Shown here: positions 14,816-23,127 of the stretch, piece after piece
How the letters are laid out: each line of letters opens with the position of its first letter
Numbering within the stretch: position 1 is the stretch's first letter
NCBI GenBank assembly: GCA_964485635.1
Contig: CAZAJS010000012.1
Coordinates: forward strand, 1 to 24,358
Direction of reading: 5' to 3'
Source of the DNA: CAZAJS01 sp964485635
Lineage (GTDB): Bacteria; Pseudomonadota; Gammaproteobacteria; Francisellales; Francisellaceae
Length of the DNA: 24,358 bases
The notes under the pieces: model-generated
What the model was told of the DNA's origin: nothing
Databases searched by the model: none
The model's input: only the letters and a program-made list of their open reading frames with translations
Position numbers and translations under genes: made by a program

Positions 14816-16201
14816 TTATGAATTTTGACTTTGGCCAATATCTGGCTGAATATACACACTGTCTTCAACATTTTGTGTTAACCATTGATTGATATCATCA
14901 ATATCTTGGTAAGATAAGATGCCAGCAGATGCTTTTAATTGTGCTTGATCAATAATGTAATTAAATACGGCTTGTGAATAATTACGTTGAGATTCAAATA
15001 ATTGTTTTTGCTGGTTTAATAAGTCAACAATCGTCTGTGTGCCCACTTCAAAGCCAGCACGCATTGCTTTAACTGATGCTTCAGAGGCAATGACTGATTG
15101 TTCAAAAGCTTTTACCTGAGACTCAACCGATAAAACATTTAAAAAGTTTGTTCGAACATCTCGTTGCGCATCGCGTTTATCTTGTTTGACTTGAAATGCC
15201 ATGGATTTAGCATCATAGCGTTTTTGTTGAACAGAAGCATAATCAGACCCACCATTAAACAAATTCCAAGTTGCACTGGCCTGAAAACTTTCTTGTTCAT
15301 TACCATGCTGAAAAGGGTTATTATTGGTATTACTACGATAATTAATTGAAGCACTTGCTTGTGCACTTGGTAAAAATTTACCCCATTCAATCTGAACACC
15401 AGCTTGTTTAGCTTCTAAAGAAAAGGTATCTCGCGCGACGACTAAGTTGTGTGCTAATGCAATATCAACCCATTTTTTAATATCATTAGGTTGAGGTGGC
15501 CCAAAAGGATAATCAGCACTTAAATGCTCAATATGATCAATTTTTTGTCCTGTTAATGCTTGTAGATCTGCATAACTTGATGCTAACTGTTGTTTCGCTT
15601 TAAGACGCTCTGCGACGGCTTGTTTATATTGTGCTCGGGTTGCCTCAACATCATTTAACGCATTAAGACCAACTTTATATTTTTTTTCTGTTTGTGATAA
15701 AAGTTGTTTATTCCACTTTTCAGCCGCTTTCGCAAAGCCAAGATTATCTTGGTCACGTAACACAGCAAAATAAGCTCTAATTGTTTTCATAATCAAATCT
15801 TGTTGTGCTTGAGCAAAGACCATGGCTGCAGCTTTCGTTTGTTTTTTTGAAGCCGAATAGGTTTGCCATGTGCTCCAATCAAACAATACTTGATTAATTG
15901 TTGCTCCTGGCGTTTGTTCGTGACTAGTAGAGTCATCTGTTTGACGGTATTCTGCTTGATATGAGGCAGAAATATTTGGCAAAAGAGACCCTAAGGCAAT
16001 GGGTGGATTTTCACTAGCGGCTTGAAATTGATAGCGACTTGATTGATAAGTTGCATTATTATCTTTTGCAAGTGTATAAACATCTAAAATGGTATACTGT
16101 TCATCCTCATCTTGGTTTGTATCAGCCCATGCCATTGAATGCAGGCTTCCAATGAAAATTGTTGTTAGGGATAAGGTAATTAAACGTTTCGTTTTTTTCA
16201 T
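14816..16201 (-). CDS. tolC: TolC-family outer membrane efflux/secretion protein
   Basis: 461 residues. A signal peptide is cleaved probably after SMAWA (26/27). The mature protein shows the internal duplication of TolC: two repeats each with a beta-strand region (LPNISASYQAEYRQ; LPSAQASASINYRS) and long heptad-rich helices (VGLNALNDVEATRAQYKQA; VGTQTIVDLLNQQKQLFE). The trimer forms the outer-membrane channel for tripartite efflux pumps or type I secretion. No inner-membrane or adaptor partner is encoded nearby. The ATG lies 4 nt after the stop of the PIMT-like gene, indicating an operon, and a terminator follows at 14743-14799. Confidence 0.95.
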   Translation of the reverse strand: MKKTKRLITLSLTTIFIGSLHSMAWADTNQDEDEQYTILDVYTLAKDNNATYQSSRYQFQAASENPPIALGSLLPNISASYQAEYRQTDDSTSHEQTPGATINQVLFDWSTWQTYSASKKQTKAAAMVFAQAQQDLIMKTIRAYFAVLRDQDNLGFAKAAEKWNKQLLSQTEKKYKVGLNALNDVEATRAQYKQAVAERLKAKQQLASSYADLQALTGQKIDHIEHLSADYPFGPPQPNDIKKWVDIALAHNLVVARDTFSLEAKQAGVQIEWGKFLPSAQASASINYRSNTNNNPFQHGNEQESFQASATWNLFNGGSDYASVQQKRYDAKSMAFQVKQDKRDAQRDVRTNFLNVLSVESQVKAFEQSVIASEASVKAMRAGFEVGTQTIVDLLNQQKQLFESQRNYSQAVFNYIIDQAQLKASAGILSYQDIDDINQWLTQNVEDSVYIQPDIGQSQNS

Positions 16202-16205
16202 GATG

Positions 16206-16868
16206 TTAAAACCATTGGTCTTGGTTGTCAGCGATATTTTTCATAGCATCAGCCGGGGTATATTCATTTGAAAGAATTGTCTCTTTCCATTGATCTTCAG
16301 AAATGCGAGTTACTTTAATTGCTTGGCTGGTATACCCATGTTGGCGTAATGCCGTGATGCATCCGCCAACATTTAAAGCTTTTTTTAAATCATCAGGCAG
16401 GCTTTGAATAATTTGTGTAATGATGATTTTATCATAAGTTTGCCCTTCAATTGGCACCGACAATGGTTGTTGGCGAACAAAAAAACTAACATTATAGTCA
16501 CCATACGTTTTAACATTTTGGCGTGCCATTTCTAAGAACGTATCATTTGTATCAGCAGTATCGACATGACGTGTTAATTTCGATAAAAGCGTTGTAATAT
16601 ATCCTGTGGTCGGATACCATTCTAAAACTTGATCGCTTTTTGATAGTTCTAATGCATCTAAAAGCGGGATTAAAATCGTTAAAGGATAAAGTGTTTGGTC
16701 ATTTTCCAACGGGATTTCAGTTTCAGCATAGGCTAATGAGCTTAATGGGGAGGGGATATATGATTCACGAGGCAATTGACTAACTGCTTGCATGACTTCG
16801 TTAAAAGGAAGTCCTAATGTGCGAAGTTGTTGTTTGACCATATTTTCGCGTGCTTGATCTAAACTCAT
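16206..16868 (-). CDS. Protein-L-isoaspartate O-methyltransferase-like protein, degenerate SAM motif
   Basis: 220 residues. The N-terminus (ARENMVKQQLRTLGL, then AVSQLPRESYIPSPLSSLAY) follows the PIMT family, in which these proteins repair isoaspartyl damage with SAM. The motif I region reads VLEWYPTTGYITTLL at 81-95, whereas active enzymes have a glycine-rich VLEIGTGSGY. The GQTIS segment has become DQTLYP. The family fold is therefore likely but classical activity doubtful. It is 4 nt upstream of tolC in the same transcript, behind a good promoter, so it may serve TolC biogenesis or be a bystander. The ribosome-binding site is weak. Confidence 0.85.
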   Translation of the reverse strand: MSLDQARENMVKQQLRTLGLPFNEVMQAVSQLPRESYIPSPLSSLAYAETEIPLENDQTLYPLTILIPLLDALELSKSDQVLEWYPTTGYITTLLSKLTRHVDTADTNDTFLEMARQNVKTYGDYNVSFFVRQQPLSVPIEGQTYDKIIITQIIQSLPDDLKKALNVGGCITALRQHGYTSQAIKVTRISEDQWKETILSNEYTPADAMKNIADNQDQWF

Positions 16869-16907
16869 TATAAATATTTCTCTTCAATGATCGACTGTGA
16901 TGCCTTT

Positions 16908-16936
16908 ATTTTAAACGGCTTATGTTAGAGTTTCAA
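16908..16936 (-). promoter_or_regulatory. Promoter of the PIMT-like-tolC operon
   Basis: TTGAAA (16931-16936), 17 nt, TAAAAT (16908-16913): five of six matches in each hexamer. Start expected near 16901, about 33 nt before the ATG. Confidence 0.65.
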
Positions 16937-16979
16937 ATATTTAACACAAGAAAACTAATAAAACATTTCAGTTGAAAGG

Positions 16980-17375
16980 TTATTCCCAGCATTTGGATGG
17001 TTGACGTGTTGACATACCATTTTCAATTTTTAAAGTGATTGTTTGACAATCAGTATCATCTGCTTGACTTCCTTGAGCCTCAGCTTTCACATCAAATGAA
17101 TTGTTGGATACATTCTCAAGCGTGATTGTATAGTAACCTTGTTCTGATTCAGAACTTAATCCTAATTCTTCTAACGATGTTGCATAGCTCCCATTTCGGT
17201 GATAATAACTTTCTTGGTCAATCGCAACATTAGAAAGCGTTGCAACTGCATCAGCACGATATGAGCGTTGAACAAAATGGCTATAGACCGGTACAGCAAT
17301 GGCTGCTAAAATAGCAAGGACGGTAATGACAACCATTAACTCAATTAAGCTGAACCCTTTTTTAATTGAAAGCAT
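16980..17375 (-). CDS. pilE: Type IV pilin-like minor pilin (PilE type)
   Basis: 131 residues. The class III prepilin signal is MLSIKKG with cleavage after Gly7. The mature protein begins FSLIELMVVITVLAILAAIAV, Phe first and Glu at position 5, then a single hydrophobic helix. The globular part has YHRNGSYATSLEELGL and a late disulfide candidate, Cys110 and Cys129, as in PilE-like minor pilins of type IV pilus systems. Such pilins prime or modify pili and related competence pseudopili. The gene stands alone; the other minor pilin genes usually nearby (fimT, pilVWXY1) are not present. A type II secretion pseudopilin is less likely but not excluded. GGA lies 7 nt before the ATG. Confidence 0.85.
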   Translation of the reverse strand: MLSIKKGFSLIELMVVITVLAILAAIAVPVYSHFVQRSYRADAVATLSNVAIDQESYYHRNGSYATSLEELGLSSESEQGYYTITLENVSNNSFDVKAEAQGSQADDTDCQTITLKIENGMSTRQPSKCWE

Positions 17376-17407
17376 TGTTTTTCCATTAAAAATGATTTAT
17401 ATAGCAC

Positions 17408-17436
17408 ATTATGCGGTTGATCATTATTAAAATCAA
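17408..17436 (-). promoter_or_regulatory. Promoter of the pilin gene
   Basis: TTGATT (17431-17436), 17 nt, CATAAT (17408-17413). No sigma-54 -24/-12 element is seen, unlike many pilA promoters. Confidence 0.5.
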
Positions 17437-17470
17437 ATTTTTTTAATCCATTTGCTTAACGTTTGAGCTA

Positions 17471-18289
17471 TTAAGTCAGCACTTGGTTAAATAATTGCGG
17501 ATCTGGCATAATCCCACGCCAATAGTAAAAGGCCTTCAAACTTAAAAACCATAGCATGCTTTTTCCATCATAAGCTTGAATCTCATGGGAGTGACACCAA
17601 TTTGTGAAAACGGTTCCAGAAGGCTGGTAGGTTAAGTCAAAACCAATTGAGTAATCATCAAACCATCGAGTTGATAATGACAATTGATTAGGACAGTTAG
17701 TTGCTTGAATGACAATATCAAACGGTTGTTCAGGCACATTGGAAAGGTCACATATGCTGATCGGTGTATCAGGATATTGTTGTTGTATTGCCCATGCCTT
17801 TTCAATATGGCGATTTGCAATCATGATCTGTTGCGGCTTCTCAGTAGCAAGGGTTGGGATGATGCCATAAGTAGCGCCTCCTGCACCAAGAATTAAAATT
17901 CGGGTATCGGTTAAACGAGCATTGGTATAATAACGCAATGCATTGATTAGCCCCATGCCATCTAAATTAACCCCCCACCAATGTTGGTTTGCATCAATTA
18001 CGATATTACTAACGGCTTGGGCTTTAGATGCTAGCGGTGTTAACCATTGACAATATTGGGCTAATATTTTTTTATAGGGTGTTGTAACACTCAGCCCTTT
18101 TAAAGATGATTGATGCTTCAAATGATGCAATGTTGAATGGATGTTTTCAGATGCAATATTAAAATGCTCATACCTCATGGATTGTTGATAAACATTAGCT
18201 AAAAAACGGTGAATTTGAGGAGATAAGCTATTAGACACATCAGATCCAATCACATAATATTGGTCTTGGGTCTTTTTATTAAAAGGCAT
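17471..18289 (-). CDS. aroE: Shikimate dehydrogenase (divergent AroE)
   Basis: 272 residues. The N-terminal substrate domain has NSLSPQIH (20-27, the two shikimate-binding serines) and VTTPYK with the catalytic-type Lys73; GVNLDGMGL keeps the Asn/Asp pair (N108, D110). The Rossmann motif GAGGAT lies at 135-140. It reduces 3-dehydroshikimate with NADPH in chorismate synthesis. Several positions depart from consensus: AVNT reads AVSN, NATxxG reads QATNCPN, and the C-terminal GMLVxQA reads SMLWFLS, losing the usual glutamine. It may be a diverged but active AroE or a paralog. The ATG overlaps the porin stop by 11 nt, so it is translated from the porin transcript. Confidence 0.88.
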   Translation of the reverse strand: MPFNKKTQDQYYVIGSDVSNSLSPQIHRFLANVYQQSMRYEHFNIASENIHSTLHHLKHQSSLKGLSVTTPYKKILAQYCQWLTPLASKAQAVSNIVIDANQHWWGVNLDGMGLINALRYYTNARLTDTRILILGAGGATYGIIPTLATEKPQQIMIANRHIEKAWAIQQQYPDTPISICDLSNVPEQPFDIVIQATNCPNQLSLSTRWFDDYSIGFDLTYQPSGTVFTNWCHSHEIQAYDGKSMLWFLSLKAFYYWRGIMPDPQLFNQVLT

Positions 18290-19700
18290 AACTGGCCATT
18301 AATTGGACTTCTTTTGAGTTATTATCAGAATTTTTATAGTCTTGTAAATAAGCTAATGCAACTTGCAAAGAAAATCCTTGGATTACATCTGGATCAAGTT
18401 TAAATGTTAAATCATATTCACCATTATTATTGATGGTATTCGTATCATAAAAAGCAAGGCTAGGTGTCATGCTAAACTGGTTATCCCACCAATTAAAGGT
18501 AGAGCTAATTTTATAAGCACTGCCTGAGGACTTTTCAACCATGCCAGCAATCCAGCTGGTTGTATAAAGTGGGTCTGAGGCGACAACATAAGTATAAGGT
18601 GAAACAATCCCGCCTTGCTCGTAAGCATTTTCATGTTTAAAAATATGTGAAAAGGCTAATGAAAAATGAATGTTTTGTTGGTCAAATCCTGTTTCTAGCC
18701 CAATCATTTGACTGTTAACATCACCAGTTGTCTCAGATTTGAAAGTCGATGTTCCACGATGAGGGTTGGTTTCAACTAACCCTTGGGTATGAATAAAAAA
18801 GTCACGATTAGCATTAATAGGGTGTTGGAAATTCACCTCCCCATAGAGCATATCTGCATAATTAGCAAAGCTATAGGCCCAAAGATTGCCAGACCAAGGT
18901 GCTTTTTTATTATTTGTTTTAAGACCAAGTGCAATCGTATCATGACTTTTTTGGTCAGTTGTAACCATGGTGCCCGGATCAATGGATTGATTGTATAAGG
19001 TTGCTTGATTAAAATGGTGGCTTGAAAAACTTTTTGAACGATTAAAAGCAAACCCTGTTAATGTGACTGTTGGATTGATGATATATTTTGCTTGGGCACC
19101 TTGATATGTATACTGATTTAAAGCACTGCTTAAATAAGAACCGACCCAAGGAGAATCAAGGATGATTCGACCCGCTGCTACTTCAAATGTATCTGGTTGT
19201 AGGTATTGCACGTATGCTTGAGATACGGCATTAGCTTTCGTACTAGGTAAAGAAAAATAACTAGGCTCATTGGGATTATTGATTTGATTTGCCCAGAATG
19301 GGTTACTAAATTGAGCTTGTCCACCTAGCGCAAAACCATGAATACGCCCTGTTTGGGCAAAAATATTAGCTCCATAACCCCAGTAAATTGTACCTGTATT
19401 AATATAAGAACTTCCTAAATAAACTGTATAAGAACCATCGCTAAATAAATGGTGAAATAATGATGCTAAATCATTAGAGCTTACTTGAGTTGTTGCAGTA
19501 TCATGATCCTTAATTAAAGGGCGGCGTTTTCCATTATTGCTGGATGAATAATCAAGTTTTTCAGCTCGAGTCAGTAAATGACGATAAGGATTTTGTGTCA
19601 AATTTGATAGTTCTTCAGTGACAGTTGCTGCACTCAAAGAAGGAGCAATAAGACTACAAAGCACAACAGGCCAAGGAGCATGTTTGAAAAAATAGTGCAT
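18279..19700 (-). CDS. OprD-like outer membrane porin
   Basis: 473 residues. The signal peptide ends near SLSA (residues 21-24). The body consists of alternating short amphipathic strands (FALGGQAQFSN, VSQAYVQYL, IALGLKTN, WAYSFANYADMLYGEV) and it ends in MASYAF, a C-terminal Phe expected for outer-membrane insertion. The segment FEVAAGRIILDSPWVGSYLS followed by YTYQGAQAKY matches the OprD-type pattern (xGRQxxxTP..., TYQG). OprD porins take up amino acids, peptides or small carboxylates. It is the first gene of a transcript that continues into aroE. The family assignment below the porin level is tentative. Confidence 0.8.
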   Translation of the reverse strand: MHYFFKHAPWPVVLCSLIAPSLSAATVTEELSNLTQNPYRHLLTRAEKLDYSSSNNGKRRPLIKDHDTATTQVSSNDLASLFHHLFSDGSYTVYLGSSYINTGTIYWGYGANIFAQTGRIHGFALGGQAQFSNPFWANQINNPNEPSYFSLPSTKANAVSQAYVQYLQPDTFEVAAGRIILDSPWVGSYLSSALNQYTYQGAQAKYIINPTVTLTGFAFNRSKSFSSHHFNQATLYNQSIDPGTMVTTDQKSHDTIALGLKTNNKKAPWSGNLWAYSFANYADMLYGEVNFQHPINANRDFFIHTQGLVETNPHRGTSTFKSETTGDVNSQMIGLETGFDQQNIHFSLAFSHIFKHENAYEQGGIVSPYTYVVASDPLYTTSWIAGMVEKSSGSAYKISSTFNWWDNQFSMTPSLAFYDTNTINNNGEYDLTFKLDPDVIQGFSLQVALAYLQDYKNSDNNSKEVQLMASYAF

Positions 19701-19731
19701 ATAAAGCTCAACGTTAAAAAATAATTAGTTG

Positions 19732-19759
19732 ATTATAACAAATACAAAACTTAAGTAAA
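19732..19759 (-). promoter_or_regulatory. Promoter of porin-aroE
   Basis: Minus-strand TTTACT (19754-19759), 16 nt, TATAAT (19732-19737), the latter with an extended TGT just before it. Start near 19725. Confidence 0.6.
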
Positions 19760-19788
19760 CCAAGGTAAAGAGCATTGCTGTATTAAAC

Positions 19789-19816
19789 TTTGTACAGCAA
19801 CCACGAGTCATATAAT
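19789..19816 (+). promoter_or_regulatory. Possible dnaQ promoter
   Basis: A perfect TATAAT at 19811-19816 with a poor -35 (TTTGTA, 19789-19794, 16-nt spacing). It is divergent from the porin promoter. Confidence 0.35.
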
Positions 19817-19852
19817 GTAAATAGATGTTATAAAAATAATGAGTACGTAACG

Positions 19853-20605
19853 ATGGAGCAAGGAAAACGTCAAATTTGTTTAGACACCGAAACAACTGGA
19901 TTTGACTATGATCAAGGCCACCGCATTATTGAGTTTGGGGCTATTGAGCTGGTTGATCGCAAAAGAACCTATCAAGATTTACATTTATATTTTAAACCAG
20001 ATATCGCCATTGAACCTAAAGCACAAGAAGTCCATGGTATTACCGAAGTGTTTTTAGTTGATAAGCCGACGTTTGAGTCGTGTGTTGATCAAATCATGAA
20101 TTATTTGAAAGGGGCTGAATTGATTATTCATAATGCGCGATTTGATGTGCCTTTTTTAAATCATGAGCTATCTCGGCTGTTAGTTAATCAATGGGGGCAA
20201 ATAGAAGATTATTGCACGGTGGTTGATACATTAACGATGGCTAGGAAAAAGCACCCTGGTCAAAAAAATAATTTAGATGCATTATGTAAACGCTATCAGA
20301 TCAATAATACACACCGGACCGTTCACGGGGCATTATTAGATGCTGGCTTGTTAGCCGATGTTTACCTGCAAATGACTGGCGGTCAGATTGGTTTAGAATT
20401 AAATGCTGAAGAGGGTCAATCAACAAAAGACTTGCCCTATGAACTAGGCCAGCAAGTATTAGCACAAAAAAAAGATTGGAAAGATCAACTGGTTAATGAT
20501 TGGAATGTACAAAAGCAACAATCGGACCAAGCACACCAAGATTATTTGAAAAAAATTGCCAAAGCCTCTGGCAAAGCTAGTTTATGGTCAAAATTAGTTG
20601 ATTAA
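19853..20605 (+). CDS. dnaQ: DNA polymerase III subunit epsilon (proofreading exonuclease)
   Basis: 250 residues, close to the 243 of E. coli. Exo I is LDTETTG with D11 and E13. Exo II is IIHNARFDVPFLNHEL. Exo III-epsilon is VHGALLDAGLLADVY with H158 and D163. The C-terminal tail (about 185-250) is the linker that binds polymerase alpha. Epsilon removes misincorporated bases 3' to 5' in the replicative core. I chose ATG 19853 because it gives the family N-terminus; the open frame extends to a TTG at 19790 that would add 21 unrelated residues. No rnhA, the common gammaproteobacterial neighbour, is next to it. Confidence 0.96.
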   Translation: MEQGKRQICLDTETTGFDYDQGHRIIEFGAIELVDRKRTYQDLHLYFKPDIAIEPKAQEVHGITEVFLVDKPTFESCVDQIMNYLKGAELIIHNARFDVPFLNHELSRLLVNQWGQIEDYCTVVDTLTMARKKHPGQKNNLDALCKRYQINNTHRTVHGALLDAGLLADVYLQMTGGQIGLELNAEEGQSTKDLPYELGQQVLAQKKDWKDQLVNDWNVQKQQSDQAHQDYLKKIAKASGKASLWSKLVD

Positions 20606-20648
20606 TCAGACTTGATTCAATCCAGTATAGCCTTCTTGATAGAAACTC

Positions 20649-20657
20649 TGTTATAAT
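20649..20657 (+). promoter_or_regulatory. Extended -10 promoter of gyrB
   Basis: TG-T-TATAAT forms an extended -10 with no recognisable -35 at 16-18 nt. Start near 20664, about 31 nt before the gyrB ATG. Confidence 0.5.
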
Positions 20658-20694
20658 AAAGTAATTTGATGGAAAATAAGTTTGGAGTCACGTT

Positions 20695-23109
20695 ATGAGT
20701 ACCCCCGAAGAAAAAGGATATGACTCAGGAAGTATTAAGGTCTTAAAAGGTCTTGATGCCGTTCGTAAACGCCCTGGAATGTATATCGGAGACACAGATG
20801 ATGGAACAGGGTTGCATCATATGGTTTTTGAAGTGTTAGATAATGCGATTGATGAAGCATTAGCTGGGCATTGCGATACAATTGAAGTAATCCTTAATCC
20901 TGACGGATCTGTTAGCGTGACGGATAATGGTCGTGGAATTCCAGTCGATATACACCAAGAGGAAGGACGTCCGGCAGCTGAAGTGATTATGACCGTTTTG
21001 CATGCGGGCGGAAAATTTGATGATAATTCCTATAAAGTTTCTGGTGGGTTGCATGGCGTCGGTGTTTCTGTAGTCAATGCATTATCAATGTCATTAGAAC
21101 TTCAGGTTTGGAAAAACAATCAAATTTATCAACAATATTATGCTGATGGTGTCCCCCAAACTGAATTAACCATGATTGGACCGACACAAAAGCAAGGGAC
21201 TTTAATTCGCTTTAAGCCGAGTCCGAACGTCTTTACAGGGGTTGAGTTTAATTATAAAACGTTAGCTAAGAGAATTCGTGAACTGTCGTTTTTAAATTCC
21301 GGCGTCCGTATTGAGTTAATTGATCAGATTAATGACCAGCATGAAGTGTTTCAGTATGATGGTGGAATACGAGCCTTTGTTGAATATTTAAACCAAAGCA
21401 AAACGCCATTACACCAGCGAACCATTCATATCCAAGGCGTTCGTCATGAAATTGACATTGAATTAGCCATGCAATGGAATGACAGCTACCAAGAAAATAT
21501 TTTTTGTTATACAAATAATATTGTTCAAAAAGACGGTGGTACCCATTTATCTGGTTTAAAATCAGCCTTAACACGAACCGTCAATAATTATATTGATAGC
21601 ATGGGGTTGAACAAAAAAAATAAAATGAGTTTATCAGGTGAAGATGTTCGTGAAGGGCTAAGTGCTGTTTTGTCGGTTAAAGTCCCTGATCCGAAATTCT
21701 CATCACAGACCAAAGAAAAATTAGTTTCATCAGAAGTCAAATCAGCAGTTGAATCACTGGTCAATGAGCACTTACAAGAGTTTTTACTAGAGAATCCCTC
21801 TGATGCGAAACAGATTGTCAATAAAGTAATGGATTCAGCTAGAGCACGAGACGCAGCCCGTAAAGCACGTGAAATTACACGACGGAAAAGTGCATTAGAT
21901 GTGGCTGGTTTGCCGGGTAAATTAGCTGATTGTCAAACGAAAGATCCCAGTATTGCTGAGATTTATATTGTTGAGGGAGACTCTGCTGGGGGGTCTGCAA
22001 AACAAGCTCGAGATCGAAGCTATCAGGCCATTTTGCCGCTAAAAGGTAAAATTTTAAACGTTGAAAAAGCGCGCTTTGATAAAATGCTTGGATCCCAAGA
22101 AATTGCCACATTAGTTAAAGCACTTGGATGTGGTATTGGTAAAGATGAGTATAACCCAGATAAAGTTCGGTATCATCGTATTGTGATTATGACAGATGCC
22201 GATGTTGATGGATCGCACATTCGAACATTATTGTTAACGTTTTTCTATAGGCAAATGCCAGATTTGATCACACAAGGGTATATTTATATTGCTCAACCCC
22301 CATTATATAAAGTACGTAAAGGGAAACAAGAAATTTATCTAAAAGATGATATTGCCTTAATGGACTATCTTGGAAGTATTGGTATTGAAGGGGCTTGTTT
22401 AAACCCTGGTGGCGATTTACCTGGGATTACGGGGGTAACGCTTGAAAACTTATATAAGCAATATCAAGCAGCCGAACAAGTCATTCAGCAATTATCAAAC
22501 CGTTACCCTCAAACTTTTCTTCGAGCGTTAACTCATTGCACGGTTTATCCGGATCAAGGGGAAGATGATGCTAAAATTCATTGGTGGCAGCAAGTTGTAG
22601 CTAAAGCCAATGCCGCACTAGCAGATCATGAACAATATGAAGCCCGATATGAGCGAACGCAAAATGATCAAATTCGATTTGACTTAACTCATGTCTTATA
22701 TGGTGTTGAAAATCATTATATTTTCACACCTGCTTTTTTTGAAGGAAAAGACTACGGCAAATTAGCCAAACTTAGTCAATCATTAGACGGACTGATTCAT
22801 TCAGGTGCCACCATTGAACGGGGTGGAAAAACACGCTCTATTGATACATTTGAGCAAGCCGTAACATGGCTACTTGAGGAGGCAAAAAAAGGCCAGTACA
22901 TCCAGCGCTATAAAGGACTGGGTGAAATGAATGCTGATCAGTTATGGGAAACAACCATGGATCCAGATGAGCGACGAATGTTGCAAGTATCGATTGAAGA
23001 TGCTGTTGAAGCAGATACACTGTGTGCAACATTAATGGGAGATCAAGTTGAGCCTCGTCGAGCATTTATTGAAACCAATGCATTAAATGTAATGAACCTT
23101 GATGTTTAA
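20695..23109 (+). CDS. gyrB: DNA gyrase subunit B
   Basis: 804 residues, identical in length to E. coli GyrB. The GHKL ATPase has VLDNAIDEALAGH, DNGRGIPVD and GGLHGVGVSVVNALS. The TOPRIM domain has EGDSAGGSAKQ with Glu427 and TDADVDG with Asp501/503/505. The Gram-negative-type insert and the C-terminal QRYKGLGEMNADQLWETTMD are present. With GyrA it introduces negative supercoils using ATP. PLKGKILNVEKA in the quinolone region has the usual sequence, so no resistance change is evident. GGAG precedes the ATG. murG follows after 18 nt. The gene is about 16.5 kb from dnaN rather than next to it. Confidence 0.99.
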   Translation: MSTPEEKGYDSGSIKVLKGLDAVRKRPGMYIGDTDDGTGLHHMVFEVLDNAIDEALAGHCDTIEVILNPDGSVSVTDNGRGIPVDIHQEEGRPAAEVIMTVLHAGGKFDDNSYKVSGGLHGVGVSVVNALSMSLELQVWKNNQIYQQYYADGVPQTELTMIGPTQKQGTLIRFKPSPNVFTGVEFNYKTLAKRIRELSFLNSGVRIELIDQINDQHEVFQYDGGIRAFVEYLNQSKTPLHQRTIHIQGVRHEIDIELAMQWNDSYQENIFCYTNNIVQKDGGTHLSGLKSALTRTVNNYIDSMGLNKKNKMSLSGEDVREGLSAVLSVKVPDPKFSSQTKEKLVSSEVKSAVESLVNEHLQEFLLENPSDAKQIVNKVMDSARARDAARKAREITRRKSALDVAGLPGKLADCQTKDPSIAEIYIVEGDSAGGSAKQARDRSYQAILPLKGKILNVEKARFDKMLGSQEIATLVKALGCGIGKDEYNPDKVRYHRIVIMTDADVDGSHIRTLLLTFFYRQMPDLITQGYIYIAQPPLYKVRKGKQEIYLKDDIALMDYLGSIGIEGACLNPGGDLPGITGVTLENLYKQYQAAEQVIQQLSNRYPQTFLRALTHCTVYPDQGEDDAKIHWWQQVVAKANAALADHEQYEARYERTQNDQIRFDLTHVLYGVENHYIFTPAFFEGKDYGKLAKLSQSLDGLIHSGATIERGGKTRSIDTFEQAVTWLLEEAKKGQYIQRYKGLGEMNADQLWETTMDPDERRMLQVSIEDAVEADTLCATLMGDQVEPRRAFIETNALNVMNLDV

Positions 23110-23127
23110 AGGAGTACATGTCGCCGT

